Below, piece after piece: positions 8,241-16,287 of a DNA stretch of 64,000 nt. The notes beneath the pieces are model-generated. The model was not told the origin of the DNA, searched no databases, and worked only from the letters and a program-made list of their open reading frames with translations. Source of the DNA: UBA1926 sp036732005 (GTDB taxonomy: Bacteria > Planctomycetota > Phycisphaerae > Phycisphaerales > UBA1924); assembly GCA_036732005.1 (NCBI GenBank), contig DAINDF010000001.1:186001-250000 (forward strand), in the 5' to 3' direction. Position 1 is the first letter of the stretch. The number at the start of each line of letters is the position of its first letter. A program made the translations under genes and the position numbers.

Positions 8241-9613
8241 GTCGCTGGCCCATGCTGACATTCTTGATGATGCTCGTGCTGTCCCTCGGATGCGGCACGG
8301 CTTTCGCCCAGTACACACCGGAAGAAGAAGCTGAAAGGGCCGCGGAGCGTCTCCGATCACGAGCGGCTCAGGAAGCCATCGACATCGAATCCGGATTTCG
8401 GCTGCGACGCTACCAGGCCCGGCTCCTGCAATGCGGCACGCTGCTCGACCAGCTCGCGGAGCGTCACGCGGCCCTGACGAAGACGATGGACGACTTGCTG
8501 ACGAACGACGACGGAAAGCGCCTCGCCGTCAAAGACACCGCGGGCGTTCAGTATCTCGCGTATGTCGAGCGGCCACTGCTTGAAGTCGGCGAGATCGATG
8601 CAAAGCGAGAGCAGCTGAGTCGATTGCTCGCTCTGGTCGAGAAAGACGTCGATACACCACAGATCGGCTTTGCTCCGACGCCGGCGGCCGAGACTCAGGC
8701 CGATGACCTTTTCCTTTGGGCACGCGACCGGCTCGCTCGGGTTGCTGAGAACGAGGCGTGGCTGATGGCGACGCTCGCCGGGGTTGATCTCGATGCGGAC
8801 GTCTCGGACCTTCCGACGCTCCAGCAGAGGATCGACCAGTACCGGGCGAGCCGGTTCAGTGCATGGCTTGCCGCCACTGAAAGGGGTCGTCGCGCAGCAG
8901 ACAAGGAGGCGGCCGACACCGTCGAGAAGAACGCCCGAGAGGTGGAGTTGGAGCGGGCACTCTTTGAGGCCCAGCGTCTCAGGAAGGAAGCGGAGCTACG
9001 GCTTGCCAAGCTGCAGATCGATGCGGAACGTCGTGACATGGAGCGTGACGCGGAGCTTCGAGAGCAGCTCGCGGTGGCCAAGCGAGACTACGAGGAACGC
9101 CTCGCCGTCATCGCACGCGAAACCAAGATCGCAAATGCCGAACGTGGACGTCGCGATGTCGAAGCCGACATTACCGCCCGAGAGATCGAAGCCGAGGCCA
9201 CGAAGCTGGACCTCATCGCCCGGATCCGTTCCGAGGCTGTCTTGCGAGACCTCAAGCCGTTCCTCGACCGTGGCTATTGGCAGCCCGGCGACCGGGAGGC
9301 GAACATCCGCATCGACCCGGAGCCGATGTCCTGGACGGCATTGCAGAACTTCGGGGCGCTGAATCGTGACGAGGAGGGATTGAAAGCACTGCTCGCCGCC
9401 GCGAACGCAAACGGGTGCGACCAGGCGAAGGTGCGAGGCATGGTGCTTGTCTTTGGCAAGAACACGCACGTCGACACCGAACGGACCAAGTGGAGCTACA
9501 ACCGCGTGTGGACCCGCCTCAAGCCTGAGCACATTCGCGAAGTGCGGCGTATTCAGCAACTGCTCAATGAGTTGGGACCCACGCTCGTGGAAGAGGGCAT
9601 GCTGGCGCCATAA
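8237..9613 (+). CDS. exported coiled-coil protein of the transfer module
   Basis: The 458-residue protein overlaps the preceding gene by ATGA. Residues 1-24 form a signal peptide ending in GTAFA, with cleavage likely before QYTPEEE. Residues about 27-80 and 205-335 are rich in Glu, Arg, Ala and Leu in heptad-like order (for example DMERDAELREQLAVAKRDYE), predicting long coiled coils. The final about 120 residues are less charged and may fold. No family is recognised. As last gene of the ATPase-membrane protein operon it could form part of a periplasmic structure for mating or secretion. Confidence 0.65.
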   Translation: MSRWPMLTFLMMLVLSLGCGTAFAQYTPEEEAERAAERLRSRAAQEAIDIESGFRLRRYQARLLQCGTLLDQLAERHAALTKTMDDLLTNDDGKRLAVKDTAGVQYLAYVERPLLEVGEIDAKREQLSRLLALVEKDVDTPQIGFAPTPAAETQADDLFLWARDRLARVAENEAWLMATLAGVDLDADVSDLPTLQQRIDQYRASRFSAWLAATERGRRAADKEAADTVEKNAREVELERALFEAQRLRKEAELRLAKLQIDAERRDMERDAELREQLAVAKRDYEERLAVIARETKIANAERGRRDVEADITAREIEAEATKLDLIARIRSEAVLRDLKPFLDRGYWQPGDREANIRIDPEPMSWTALQNFGALNRDEEGLKALLAAANANGCDQAKVRGMVLVFGKNTHVDTERTKWSYNRVWTRLKPEHIREVRRIQQLLNELGPTLVEEGMLAP

Positions 9614-9652
9614 AGAGAACGCACCCGCCGCGGCCCGTCGGGGAGATTGTAC

Positions 9653-9726
9653 GCCTCGCTACGCGAGGCCATGCTCCCCGCCGCATGGTCCGCGGCGGGG
9701 TGTGGCCGTGACGCGAGAGGCGTCAC
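9653..9726. repeat. three consecutive perfect stem-loops after the transfer operon
   Basis: Within the gene-free stretch 9614-9884 lie stems at 9653-9659/9663-9669 (7 bp), 9676-9684/9692-9700 (9 bp) and 9708-9714/9720-9726 (7 bp). They follow the last gene of the transfer operon and have no T-run. The arrangement repeats that found before the relaxase and before the coupling-protein gene, which suggests a shared role in transcript ending, transcript stability or protein binding. Confidence 0.5.
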
Positions 9727-9837
9727 CCTCATGGATGATTGGAGAGGAGCACGCCGACGGTCCATGCCCATCGGCGTGCGACGATTCGGGACATCGGACG
9801 GTGAAGGGGGCCGGGAGGGCTTCCCCAAATCACCGTG

Positions 9838-9864
9838 TCGCGGGCAAGACCGTCCTGCCCGCGA
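9838..9864. terminator. stem-loop between convergent genes (terminator-like)
   Basis: A perfect 9-bp stem (9838-9846 with 9856-9864, TCGCGGGCA/TGCCCGCGA) with a 9-base loop lies between the plus-strand transfer operon and the stop of the minus-strand gene at 9885. Its position suits a bidirectional transcript end, but no T-run is present on either strand. Confidence 0.4.
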
Positions 9865-9884
9865 GAACCTTCGGCCGTCTGTGA

Positions 9885-10157
9885 TCACTCGGCCGAACGG
9901 GCGTTGCGCTCCTCGTGCAGGATGAACGAGTGAGCCTCGTCGAGCACCTTTCTCGCCGCGAGCAGGTCGTCCCTGCCGAGGCTGTTGGTCTCCTGCCACT
10001 CGTCGTCCTTGTCCTTGTAGACACGGACGAGGGTGGTGTTGAACATCGAGCCGTTGCGGGTCTCGTTCTGCCAGACTACGGCCTTAACGCCGTTGATCCT
10101 GAACTCCGCCGCAGGCTGGTTCTTCTCTGACGAATCCATACGCTTCTTCCTGTTCAT
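9885..10157 (-). CDS. small orphan protein typical of mobile islands, unknown function
   Basis: This 90-residue protein has the pattern FRINGVKAVVWQNET, then an aromatic/basic strand (VRVYKDKDDEW), then RDDLLAARKVLDEAHSFI. I recall this pattern from small proteins on mobile islands of planctomycetes and cyanobacteria, with no known role. Two strands followed by a helix would fit a small nucleic-acid-binding fold. The ATG at 10157 is preceded by AAGGA about 8 bases upstream; a second ATG at 10139 is less well placed. It is probably co-transcribed with the gene ending at 10215, 57 bp upstream. Confidence 0.7.
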   Translation of the reverse strand: MNRKKRMDSSEKNQPAAEFRINGVKAVVWQNETRNGSMFNTTLVRVYKDKDDEWQETNSLGRDDLLAARKVLDEAHSFILHEERNARSAE

Positions 10158-10214
10158 GCGAGCCGTCCTTTCTGGGCGTGAACCCTTCTGGAAGCGTCTC
10201 CCGGTTGGATAGGG

Positions 10215-10877
10215 TTATGCGTGCACCCGCGGGGCGTGTGCCCTTACCGGCTCGAAGGGCGTGATCACCCGACGCTGGGTGCGGATCGCCTCGGCCGGCA
10301 CCGGCTCCAGGTTCAGCTCCGCCCGGGCTTTGTTCACCGCCCGGAGCACCGAGAAGAGCTGCCGGACCACCGGGGCGTACGGCTCGAACCGGAGCCGCCC
10401 GAACTCCTGCTCGACCTCTTCCCGGGTCGCGTTCCGGGCGAACTGCACCATGAACTGCTTCAACCATCTGAACTCGTTGGGGTGGATGCGGACCGAGGCG
10501 TGCCAGCTCCGGTCGAAGCCGCGGCGGTAACCGATGCTGTAGCCCGCGAACGCGATGGGCTCGCGGCGGACGTCGCGGATCACCGTTCGCTCCCGCTCGA
10601 AGAATTCGTGCTTGCCGTGGGTGGCGATGAGCAGCCAGAACGAGCCGTACCGCATGTACTGGATGCTCGCACGGCCCACGAGTCGTCGCCTGGCTCGCTG
10701 CCAGCGGGACATCTCGACGCCGTACTTGTCGAGCAGCTTGCGGTCGATGTACATGGGGTCCCTCCCCGGAGGGATGTGGCCCGCGGTGTAGAAGAAGTAG
10801 CCGCGTGCGATGTAGGCGACGGCGAGCTGCTGCACGAAGCCGGGCACGCTCGTCGGGAGGTAGTTGTAGTTGGTCAT
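10215..10877 (-). CDS. orphan island protein, unknown function, first gene of a minus-strand pair
   Basis: The 220-residue protein begins MTNYNYLPTSVPGFVQQL and has conserved-looking blocks IARGYFFYTAGHIPPGRD, FAGYSIGYRRG and WHASVRI. I associate this set of motifs with uncharacterised proteins on planctomycete mobile islands, not with a named family. It is basic and soluble, with no membrane helix or metal site, so nucleic-acid binding such as a replication or recombination accessory is possible. It is divergent from the gene-poor stretch 10878-12516 and may be controlled from there. Confidence 0.65.
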   Translation of the reverse strand: MTNYNYLPTSVPGFVQQLAVAYIARGYFFYTAGHIPPGRDPMYIDRKLLDKYGVEMSRWQRARRRLVGRASIQYMRYGSFWLLIATHGKHEFFERERTVIRDVRREPIAFAGYSIGYRRGFDRSWHASVRIHPNEFRWLKQFMVQFARNATREEVEQEFGRLRFEPYAPVVRQLFSVLRAVNKARAELNLEPVPAEAIRTQRRVITPFEPVRAHAPRVHA

Positions 10878-11113
10878 AGCATTCCTTGTGTGTTGGCAGA
10901 CAGAGAGGGGCGTCGTTTCGGCCTTTCATCCGGGCACGACACCCAGAGCCCCCGTGCTACAGAACCTCCTTCACAACCTTGTTCCGCCCGTTCCTGCTGC
11001 AGTGTCCGGGGCGGCAACCTTCAGCTGCATCCGCCGGTGAGTCGCCTGCATGCCACTCACCGCCTCGCGACTAAAACCTCGGCGGGATCTCCGTGCTCAC
11101 CTCGCGGAGTGCT

Positions 11114-11153
11114 CGGCTCCATCCCGCTGATCCCGGCTCCATCCCGCTGATCC
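11114..11153. repeat. perfect 20-bp tandem duplication
   Basis: Two adjacent identical copies of CGGCTCCATCCCGCTGATCC lie in the gene-poor part of the island. Short tandem copies may be iteron-like binding sites or simply replication slippage; two copies cannot distinguish these. Confidence 0.85.
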
Positions 11154-12465
11154 AGATTCCATGTATTGCTGTTGCACAATCCATGGACGTTGCGGTGCAC
11201 CTGGCCTTGGGCCCTTACACCACTCTTTGCTTACCGCCGCCGCCCGTGCGGGCGGTAGCATCGCCCCCTATGCCCCACGCCCGCTCGCCGACCGCCTGGG
11301 AACCCGCCCATCGCACACTTGTGCACGATGGGCCGGCGTCCACACACAGAAGCACGCGTCGCCGCTTTCGTCGTCGCCGACACCATCCGCTCCGGGCACC
11401 ACCCCGAAGCGTTGCGATGGTTCACCGAACGGGCCGCCACTGCCTTGCAGCGGTCACCGCTCGAACTCGGCAGAGCCGAGCCCGACTGTCTACTTGCGGC
11501 ACACTCCCGGTCTCTGGCGTTTGAATCACCGGGTGGACCTCATTCCGAAGAACGCACCCGGCACCGGACCATCATTCCGGCAGCCCGAGACCTTCCCCTG
11601 TTAGCCATGCTCGCCACCGAGACGGTCACGTCGCTCGGCCCTCTGTCGTCCGCTCCGGGATTCCTCCCAGAACGGCGTTTGCTCGCGGGCGTCAGCACGC
11701 GAGATTTCAGCCGGCAGAACCCAGAAGCTCCGGCTTACCCATCGACAGACGGCTTTGTTGCGCTGTTCGGCACCGTCTCCGTCTCGATTCACCGCCAAGC
11801 CCTCGCGAGCCTCTCATGGTTGAGCTCTTCACCGCCGGCTGTTTCGGCCGGTCGCCGGGCGTGGTCAACGCCCGGTCGCCCGCATCGCTGCGGACAAGCT
11901 CCCCACGGCGGCTCGGGTTGAACGAGGTGCAAGACCCCGATCCCCCCGAGACGGATTACGCGAGCGTCGGGCCGAAGCTCTCTGCTCGCCTCACCGCTTC
12001 AAGCATGACGGCTCGTGCCAGCGACCCTGCCAGGGATTCGCGGACACGAGTCTGTCCAGGTCGCCCCGGTTCCGTCGCCGACGAGGCGAGCCATCGGATA
12101 GAAGCTGCGGATTGTTCTCGGGGTTGGACCGTCGAGCGTTTACTCGCAGCAGCCTCCGTCGAACCGGACAAGCATGTCTCCACGCATCCGGCTCTACGCG
12201 TCTCCGACTGCCACACCCCCATCTCTGGGGTAGTTGGCGGGGTGATGAGTCCCGCTCCCTTCGCCCGGCTGGTGAGGCCGGGCTCCCGGGGGTCGGAGTC
12301 CGTGTGCGGACGCCGAGGCGGCTGGTGGGCCGACTCGGGCGTTCCGCGAGACACTGTTCTGGAAACCATGTCTCGAACCGAACAATACCCGATCCTCAGG
12401 CCAAAGCAACTGCCCCCGGGCCCCGCCAGAGTGAGCCACGGGGATATCCCACTTGGATCACAATC

Positions 12466-12514
12466 GATGGTGACTTGTGGCCGTTTTGACGATATAGTCA
12501 CCACGGATGGTGAT
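12466..12514. promoter_or_regulatory. probable HipB operator: repeated GATGGTGAC/GTCACCA elements before hipB
   Basis: Immediately before the hipB start lie GATGGTGAC (12466-12474), an inverted GTCACCA (12497-12503) and GATGGTGAT (12506-12514). The two direct copies are exactly 40 bp apart, and the inverted copy forms half-site pairs with both. HipB-type regulators bind paired inverted sites over their own promoter and repress it more strongly together with HipA. A GATATAGT sequence between the sites could be a -10 element; no clear -35 is assigned. Confidence 0.6.
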
Positions 12515-12516
12515 TC

Positions 12517-12939
12517 ATGGATGACCTTGGCCACATGACGGACGAAGCAGTGCTGGAGAGGCTGGGGGAGCGTCTCAGCCGGTTCCGGCTCGACCGAAAC
12601 CTGACTCAGGCCGACCTGGCGGCCGAGGCGGGTGTCCACAAGAACACCGTCTTCCGCCTGGAGGCCGGGGGTTCGACCCAGCTCAAGAACCTCGTCCGGG
12701 TGCTCCGCGTGCTGGGCCTGCTGGACCGGCTGGACACCATCGTCCCCGAGCCCGTGCCCAGTCCGCTCCGCCAGCTCGAAGAGTTGGAGCGACAGCGGAA
12801 GCGGGCCGTCTCCAAGGCGGACAAGGAAGGCGAGCCGTCCGCGTCCGAATGGTCCTGGGGCGATGACGAAGCACCCGATCGGTCCACCGCGCCAGACGAT
12901 GGCCCGGATGCTGACCAAGAAGCCGGGGGCAGCTCGTGA
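12517..12939 (+). CDS. hipB: HipB-like antitoxin, XRE-type transcriptional repressor
   Basis: The 140-residue protein has a Cro/CI-type helix-turn-helix at about 15-70 (ERLSRFRLDRNLTQADLAAEAG, then NTVFRLEAG), followed by a hydrophobic segment and an acidic, probably disordered tail. The gene overlaps the downstream hipA-like gene by GTGA, the standard order for HipBA modules, where HipB neutralises the kinase and represses the operon. The ATG at 12517 lies directly after the operator repeats, so repression could also block translation initiation; ATG 12535 is a less likely alternative start. The acidic tail is longer than in E. coli HipB. Confidence 0.85.
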   Translation: MDDLGHMTDEAVLERLGERLSRFRLDRNLTQADLAAEAGVHKNTVFRLEAGGSTQLKNLVRVLRVLGLLDRLDTIVPEPVPSPLRQLEELERQRKRAVSKADKEGEPSASEWSWGDDEAPDRSTAPDDGPDADQEAGGSS

Positions 12940-14234
12940 CCGTTGCCGAAGTCAGGCTCTGGGGCCGCATGATCGGAGCCGTTTCCGTCGATGGGCCCGG
13001 CGGCGTCGCGGCGTTCGAATACACCCCCGAGTTCCGACGCAGCGGTATCGAAGTCGCCCCGCTCCAGATGCCGCTCGCGGACACCGTCTACACGTTCCCG
13101 GCGTTGCCACGCGGCACGTTCTACGGCCTGCCCGGCATGCTCGCCGACGCCCTGCCCGACAAGTTCGGCAATGCGGTAATCAACAGGTGGCTCGACGCAC
13201 AAGGCCGCTTGCCCGATGAGATCGATGCGGTCGAACGGCTCTGCTACACGGGCACACGGGGCATGGGAGCGTTGGAGTTCCAGCCCGCAGCAGGTCCGCG
13301 TGCGACCGAGTCCACGCCCGTCGACATCGACGCCCTCGTTGAGCTTGCCTCCGAGGTCCTCCGCGGCCGCGAAGTCCTCGCGACCAACCTCGGCGACAAC
13401 CGCGAGGAGGCCCTCCGCGAGATCCTCCGTGTCGGAGCGTCGGCCGGCGGGGCCCGGGCCAAGGCGGTCATCGCCTGGAACCCTCAGACCAACGAAGTCA
13501 GGTCGGGTCAGGTCACGGCCCCGCCGGGCTTCGAGTACTGGCTGCTCAAGTTCGACGGCGTGAAGAACAACAAGGACAAGGACCTCGCGGACCCGCAAGG
13601 CTTCGGGGCCGTCGAGTACGCCTACGCGTTGATGGCTAAGGCCGCCGGGGTCGAGATGACCGAGTGCAGGCTGTTCGAGGAGGGCGGCCGCCGCCACTTC
13701 ATGACCAAGCGGTTTGACCGGCTCGACAGCGGCGAGAAGCTCCACATGCAGTCGCTCGGCGCCCTTGGGCACTTCGACTTCAACGCCGCCGGGGCTCATT
13801 CGTACGAGCAGGCGATCGCTGTGATGCGTCGGCTCAACTTGCCCATGCGGGACATCGAGCAGCAGTTCAGGCGGACGGCGTTCAACATCGTCGCGAGGAA
13901 CCAGGACGACCACGTCAAGAACATCGCCTTCCTCATGGACAAGCAAGGACGCTGGTCGCTCTCGCCCGCGTTCGACGTGATGTACAGCTACAACCCGGCC
14001 GGAGCATGGACGAACCGGCACCAGATGAGCCTCAACGGCAAGCGGGACGGCTTCGATCGGGAGGACTTCCGCTCGCTCGTACGGACCGCGTCGATGAAGC
14101 GTGGACGGGCGGACGCGATCCTCGACGAGGTCATCGCCGCAGTGTCCCGATGGCGGGAGTTCGCTGGTGAGGCAGGGGTGGACCCGGTGCTCGTCGAAGA
14201 GGCGGAACGGTACCACCGTCTCGACCCGCAATAG
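12936..14234 (+). CDS. hipA: HipA-like toxin, serine/threonine protein kinase
   Basis: This 432-residue protein starts at a GTG that overlaps the hipB stop. It has the HipA N-terminal beta domain (about 1-110), a Gly-rich ATP loop near 167-176 (GASAGGARAK), the catalytic NQDDHVKN motif at 322-329 with D324 as probable base, and the metal-binding Asp in SPAFDV (D347). In E. coli, HipA phosphorylates glutamyl-tRNA synthetase and induces persistence; related kinases hit other tRNA synthetases. All key residues are present, so it is probably active. On an island it would act as a stabilising toxin-antitoxin pair or a defence module. Confidence 0.9.
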   Translation: MTVAEVRLWGRMIGAVSVDGPGGVAAFEYTPEFRRSGIEVAPLQMPLADTVYTFPALPRGTFYGLPGMLADALPDKFGNAVINRWLDAQGRLPDEIDAVERLCYTGTRGMGALEFQPAAGPRATESTPVDIDALVELASEVLRGREVLATNLGDNREEALREILRVGASAGGARAKAVIAWNPQTNEVRSGQVTAPPGFEYWLLKFDGVKNNKDKDLADPQGFGAVEYAYALMAKAAGVEMTECRLFEEGGRRHFMTKRFDRLDSGEKLHMQSLGALGHFDFNAAGAHSYEQAIAVMRRLNLPMRDIEQQFRRTAFNIVARNQDDHVKNIAFLMDKQGRWSLSPAFDVMYSYNPAGAWTNRHQMSLNGKRDGFDREDFRSLVRTASMKRGRADAILDEVIAAVSRWREFAGEAGVDPVLVEEAERYHRLDPQ

Positions 14235-14314
14235 CTACCCGGCCACCATGTCTCACCCCACTCGACCACTCGCTGCGACCGACCTTTTGTGCGAGCTTGG
14301 CACCCATCTGCTCA

Positions 14315-14330
14315 GACCCGAGGTCGGGTC
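14315..14330. terminator. weak stem-loop between convergent hipA and PIN genes
   Basis: GACCCGA (14315-14321) and TCGGGTC (14324-14330) form a tight hairpin between two gene ends that face each other. No T-run follows on either strand, so termination is uncertain. Confidence 0.3.
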
Positions 14331-14331
14331 A

Positions 14332-14844
14332 TCAGGCCGTGAACTTCTCGAAGGTCATCCGAAAGCGATGGTGCGTCTCCCAATCTGACTTGAGCTGATT
14401 GGCACGGTCCACGGTCACGACCGCAGCTCGAATCAAGTCCTGCATGATGCTTGGCGTGTCGACGATCACCAACTGCGGGAACAAGCGTGCAACGATCTTC
14501 TGAGCCCTGCGGTCATCCGTGGCGAGTGGTAGTCCGTGACAGATCGCCCGAGCGGCGGCCGCACTCTCGCCGATATCAAGCCTGCCCTCGGACATCAACG
14601 TCCCGAAGATCGCAAGCTCGTCAAGCCCCGTGACGGAGACGAGGTCGAAAGTGTCATTTGAAATTGCTGTCTCAAATCGCTGGAGACGCTCGGGCCTCCG
14701 ATCGGTAATCTCGCCACGAACGTGGTCTGTCACGACGAACCGGTACGCCGGGTGCAGGCCGAGCAACCTCGCTTGGTCAACAGCCAAGAAATTGAGCAAG
14801 ACACTGGTATCGATCAGTGCGTGGGTGCGGCTGGTCCCGTCCAT
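14332..14844 (-). CDS. PIN-domain nuclease-like protein, toxin candidate
   Basis: The 170-residue protein has the PIN acidic set: D12 in ALIDTSVLLNFL, a Glu near 45 in VRGEI, E93 in LDIGESAAAARA and D110/D111 in LATDDRRAQK. PIN domains are Mg-dependent RNases, often toxins of type II pairs. It begins 8 bp after the stop of a XRE-ImmA gene in the same orientation, matching known two-gene modules in which a regulator with an ImmA/IrrE peptidase domain accompanies a PIN protein. Such pairs behave as toxin-antitoxin or DNA-damage-responsive switches. Its target RNA cannot be inferred. Confidence 0.8.
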   Translation of the reverse strand: MDGTSRTHALIDTSVLLNFLAVDQARLLGLHPAYRFVVTDHVRGEITDRRPERLQRFETAISNDTFDLVSVTGLDELAIFGTLMSEGRLDIGESAAAARAICHGLPLATDDRRAQKIVARLFPQLVIVDTPSIMQDLIRAAVVTVDRANQLKSDWETHHRFRMTFEKFTA

Positions 14845-14852
14845 AAGCAGAC

Positions 14853-16088
14853 CTACTGGACGGCTTCGCCCAACGCGAGGATGGTCTCGATCTTGTCTCG
14901 ACCGAGGCCCAGGGTCTTGGCGATCGATCGCGCCTTCGACTCACTGATCTCTTCCGCACGAAGTGCGTCGATGACCAGGGGTACAAGTTGCTCCTCAAGT
15001 TCATGCCCGTCCGAATCAGACTTATACAGCATGCGACCCTTCGGAAGCAGATCAAGATATGGCCTCCCGAAGCGGTCCTCGTCTTCGAGCAGCTTCGTGA
15101 GCTGGTCGCGGTTGATGTATCCCAGATCCTTGATTCGATAGCACGCGGCCTGATAGCTCACCTCGAAGTGATAAGCGACCATCGCCGGATGGGTGAAGTT
15201 GATGATGTGGGATCCCGGACTTGAACGCTTCTCGGCTTCGGATCCCGACTCGCTTGCGACGTCGTAGGTGGTGAACGTCCTTCGGCTGGGTTCTCCAGCC
15301 CGGACACTCTCCATCAATTCCCTGACGCCCGTTTCCGGCATCAGGAAAGCGGCGGCGAAAGCGTTGGCACGACGCTCAATGAGCTCCTTTGAGTTCTCCC
15401 TGGTGGTAACCGAGATGGCGTGGTCGCGGTCCAGCAGAGCGTGTGCGTACTCGTGTGCGTAGGAGAACCTCTTCCGTGCGTTCGGATGCGACTTGTTCAC
15501 GATGATGGCAAGCCCAATGACAGCATCTCGTATGAACAGGCCGCTCATCTCGTTGGGCAGATCCGAGCTTGCCGTCCAGATCCCTTCGCACGCCAGCAAC
15601 TCTGCGATGTCGGGGATGGGAGCGTCGCCCAGGTCTAGTCGCTTTCGCTCTTCTTGAGCGACGGCAAGCCCCTGCTCCACGGAGTCCACATAGTTCTTGG
15701 GAGCGGGGACGGAGTATGCGGGAGGCCCCTGGCGTGGCGGTCGCTTGAGCATCTGTCCAAGGGACGCGCCCTCGCGGCAAACGTTGAGGAGCTCCTGGAT
15801 GGTTTGCTGGAGCTCGGGGCGAGAGGCAAACTCCTCTGAGACCCGACACAGGGCGATGAGGTCGGACTGGGGGCCCTCCTCCTCTTGGAGAAAGTCCACC
15901 ATGGGACGACCGTACAGCTTGGCCAATCCAGCCAGCTCTAGGGTGCTGAGGGTTCGGTCCCCCGTCTCAATCAGCGACAGGGCAGACCGGGGGATCCCAA
16001 TGGCCTTGGCGGCCTGCTCTTGGCTGATTCCCGAGTTCTCCCTCGCCGCTGCGAGTTTCCTCCCGATTGCTGCTAGGTCCAGGGGCAT
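14853..16088 (-). CDS. XRE-type regulator fused to an ImmA/IrrE zinc-peptidase domain
   Basis: The ATG at 16088 (protein starts MPLDLAAIG) is preceded by GGAG at a good distance; an ATG 54 bp further upstream lacks one. The 411-residue protein has a helix-turn-helix at about 7-65, a helical linker, and a peptidase domain with HEYAH at 212-216 and a downstream Glu in ELIERRANAFAAAFLMP. In phage and conjugative elements, ImmA-type peptidases cleave a partner repressor; in fused forms the two functions are joined. It leads the operon with the PIN gene and is divergent from the CBASS operon across about 200 bp, so it may also control that promoter. Confidence 0.85.
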   Translation of the reverse strand: MPLDLAAIGRKLAAARENSGISQEQAAKAIGIPRSALSLIETGDRTLSTLELAGLAKLYGRPMVDFLQEEEGPQSDLIALCRVSEEFASRPELQQTIQELLNVCREGASLGQMLKRPPRQGPPAYSVPAPKNYVDSVEQGLAVAQEERKRLDLGDAPIPDIAELLACEGIWTASSDLPNEMSGLFIRDAVIGLAIIVNKSHPNARKRFSYAHEYAHALLDRDHAISVTTRENSKELIERRANAFAAAFLMPETGVRELMESVRAGEPSRRTFTTYDVASESGSEAEKRSSPGSHIINFTHPAMVAYHFEVSYQAACYRIKDLGYINRDQLTKLLEDEDRFGRPYLDLLPKGRMLYKSDSDGHELEEQLVPLVIDALRAEEISESKARSIAKTLGLGRDKIETILALGEAVQ

Positions 16089-16287
16089 GGGGGATACTCC
16101 GTACAAAAACCGTCCTGATGGGCGACCCACTGCTACACTCATCGTACCATTCGGTCAGAATCCTCCTACAGTTTCGCGCATTCAGACAGGTCTGTCAAGA
16201 TTTGCCTAGACTGTTCGGTTGGAGTATGCTTCCTCCGAGTGGCGGCACCGGGCTGCCGAGCACGACTCTGTTTTCCGGAGAACCCCA
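16089..16287. promoter_or_regulatory. shared divergent promoter region of the XRE-ImmA/PIN and CBASS operons
   Basis: This 199-bp region drives a toxin-like pair leftward and the antiphage operon rightward. An inverted repeat, GACAG at 16185-16189 and CTGTC at 16192-16196 around a two-base centre, is the only clear dyad and is a candidate operator for the XRE protein. The region is visibly less GC-rich than its surroundings, as expected for promoters, but I could not assign -35/-10 pairs with confidence. Confidence 0.4.

Larger units (their letters stand above)
10878..12516. other. 1.6-kb gene-poor stretch with a 20-bp tandem repeat
   Basis: No convincing gene is visible on either strand. 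The longest plus-strand frame (11319-11921) starts with a plausible protein-like segment (ATG at 11328) but soon becomes a low-quality translation, so it may be a decayed remnant. A perfect 20-bp tandem duplication lies at 11114-11133 and 11134-11153, and a tight GC hairpin at 11240-11255. A long non-coding stretch next to orphan island genes could hold a replication origin, an untranslated RNA or a dead gene; nothing seen decides among these. Confidence 0.5.

Noticed and set aside
11319..11921. Protein-coding gene in the gene-poor island stretch
   Set aside because: Only the first about 60 codons look protein-like; the rest has no domain, no consistent codon pattern and several equally long frames on both strands.
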